This document shows positions 5,054 to 5,814 of a stretch of 5,814 nt of DNA, in pieces. The position numbers were made by a program, and so were the translations under genes. This DNA comes from Dehalococcoidia bacterium UBA5627 (GTDB lineage: Bacteria > Chloroflexota > Dehalococcoidia > Dehalococcoidales > UBA5627): NCBI GenBank assembly GCA_002421585.1, contig DIKD01000025.1, positions 1 through 5,814 on the forward strand, in the 5' to 3' direction. Every line of letters starts with the position of its first letter. Position 1 is the stretch's first letter. The notes under the pieces were generated by a model. That model was not told the origin of the DNA. It was given only the letters and a program-made list of their open reading frames with translations, and searched no databases.

Positions 5054-5814
5054 TTAAACAGCAGGTTTTGCCTCTTCTTCGGCAATGCTTCCGACCGAAA
5101 TGACATACGAATTGACGGCTTCACCGGCCGGCACATCGAACTTGAATTTGAACTGCTTGGAAGCGCCCGCTTCGATATCCCTTATATAAATTACTCTGGT
5201 GGCGATTTTTTCGTCCTTAACGTCCTTAAAGAGAGTGACCACAGCGGCATCCGCTTTGCCGTCGCTGACATTTTTCACCACGCCGGATATTTCTACATCA
5301 CCGTTGACCGGCTTCATGTCATGGCTTTTAAGCTGCACCTTCTCGAAGTCGGTGGTAATTGCCTTGCGAACTGAAACCTTGTACGTTCTGAATGCTTCCG
5401 CTTCGGGTTTTTCGGGTGTAATGTTGAAAGTGCAAATGCTTTGCGGTTTGAATTCGAACTCTTTGTGGCAGACGGTATCTAAAAGAGTGCCTTCCCCATC
5501 GTAAAAGTTGGCTTCCAGCACAGCTGTAGCCTGGGTCTTTTCACAGATATTCTTGATTTCCATCTCAAGCGAGCGTTTGACACCGGCGCACTCATCGGCT
5601 TCGAGTATGCGATGGCTTACTACCTCAATCTTATCGCTGCCGACGGCTTCGGGGTCGGGTGTCAGAACAGTCCTGACGACGCTTACGGCATAGCTTTTGA
5701 TGTCGGCTTCGGGGTCGGAGTGTGATATGCTGAAGCTGCGTATGCCGTCCTTATCGAAGTCCTTCAGGCTCTCTTCGACGGTATCGATGATATTACTTTG
5801 GGCATCATATAGAA
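5054..5814 (-). CDS. Tandem FxLyD-like beta-sandwich repeat protein, 3' part only
   Basis: The minus-strand frame has no stop from 5056 through the window edge, so this is the last 252 or so residues of a longer protein; the ATG at 5563 is internal. The visible part consists of three related units: a partial first (about 5663-5814), a full second (5354-5632) and a full third (5084-5341), each about 85-95 residues. Shared landmarks are KIEVVSH/KVQLKSH at the unit start, an LYDAQ/FYDGE/LFKDV turn in the middle, and SYAVSV/TYKVSV/SYVISV at the end. The third unit (VEISGVVKNVSDGKADAAVV...) is typical of the FxLyD domain, a small extracytoplasmic-type beta-sandwich, as I know it. The chain is acidic and lysine-rich with no membrane segment in view and ends IAEEEAKPAV. 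Localisation and binding partner are unknown, because any signal peptide or anchor would be upstream of the window. A hairpin terminator follows the stop, so it is the last gene of its transcript. Confidence 0.75.
   Translation of the reverse strand, partial: LYDAQSNIIDTVEESLKDFDKDGIRSFSISHSDPEADIKSYAVSVVRTVLTPDPEAVGSDKIEVVSHRILEADECAGVKRSLEMEIKNICEKTQATAVLEANFYDGEGTLLDTVCHKEFEFKPQSICTFNITPEKPEAEAFRTYKVSVRKAITTDFEKVQLKSHDMKPVNGDVEISGVVKNVSDGKADAAVVTLFKDVKDEKIATRVIYIRDIEAGASKQFKFKFDVPAGEAVNSYVISVGSIAEEEAKPAV
5084..5341 (-). repeat. FxLyD-like protein repeat unit 3
   Basis: This is the best-conserved unit, running from KVQLKSH to SYVISVGSI. The EISGVVKNVS strand-turn and the spacing of alternating hydrophobic residues fit an FxLyD-type fold. 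It aligns by eye with unit 2 but differs at most surface positions. Confidence 0.55.
5354..5632 (-). repeat. FxLyD-like protein repeat unit 2
   Basis: The unit runs from KIEVVSH through MEIKNICEKTQATAV and NFYDGEGTLLDT to TYKVSVRKAI. It spans the internal ATG at 5561-5563, which is therefore not a sensible start, since it would cut a domain. The unit holds two Cys residues (in KNICEK and TVCHKE) and a third in SICTF that are absent from unit 3. Confidence 0.5.

Noticed and set aside
5199..5504. A 101-codon plus-strand open frame opposite the FxLyD-repeat gene
   Set aside because: It is a shadow of the repeat gene, whose strand is supported by domain landmarks, an open frame and a downstream terminator.
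5561..5563. ATG as the start of a 169-residue protein
   Set aside because: The same frame continues upstream without a stop to the window edge, and this ATG falls inside a repeat unit, so it is an internal methionine.

Overview
The window looks like bacterial chromosome from a lineage of middling GC content. It carries three protein-coding genes and two islands of intergenic repeats. The repeat families (TTCGACAAGCTCA-type palindromes, a degenerate 'ATTGCGAGGA'-type copy, and GAGGG/CCCTC palindromes), together with an orphan HemW-like radical SAM protein and a repeat-built FxLyD-like protein, remind me of Dehalococcoidia-type Chloroflexota. That assignment is an impression from memory, not a demonstrated placement; no rRNA or marker gene is present.

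Layout: positions 1-130 hold a nested palindromic repeat into which the 3' end of the first gene runs. Positions 117-3107 (minus strand) encode a 996-residue single-chain restriction enzyme: an SF2 helicase (Walker A, DEAH, SATP and GRALRR motifs) fused to a C-terminal PD-(D/E)XK-like nuclease. It matches what I remember of the BPTD_3080-type / type III Res-like family. Positions 3108-3291 are a divergent promoter region. It has a good sigma70-type promoter for the restriction gene, a weaker one for the rightward gene, and a perfect 7-bp dyad lying between the two -35 boxes. Positions 3292-4542 (plus strand) encode a 416-residue radical SAM protein of the HemN/HemW (coproporphyrinogen III oxidase-like) superfamily. 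Positions 4543-4977 hold no gene but are packed with decayed palindromic and direct repeats. A rho-independent terminator (about 4979-5007) then ends the minus-strand gene whose 3' part fills 5054-5814. That gene encodes tandem FxLyD-like beta-sandwich repeats, and its frame stays open through the right edge, so its start is outside the window.

The three genes do not form an operon or an obvious joint pathway. The restriction gene is AT-richer than its neighbours, is flanked by repeat sequence, and has no methyltransferase or specificity gene beside it here. It reads as an accessory, probably horizontally acquired defence gene placed next to a housekeeping-type radical SAM gene. I see no strong evidence for a wholly new system. 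The points most worth checking are the shared dyad between the divergent promoters, the repeat-derived C-terminus of the nuclease, the missing canonical lysine in its nuclease motif, the apparently solitary restriction enzyme, and the FxLyD repeat protein.
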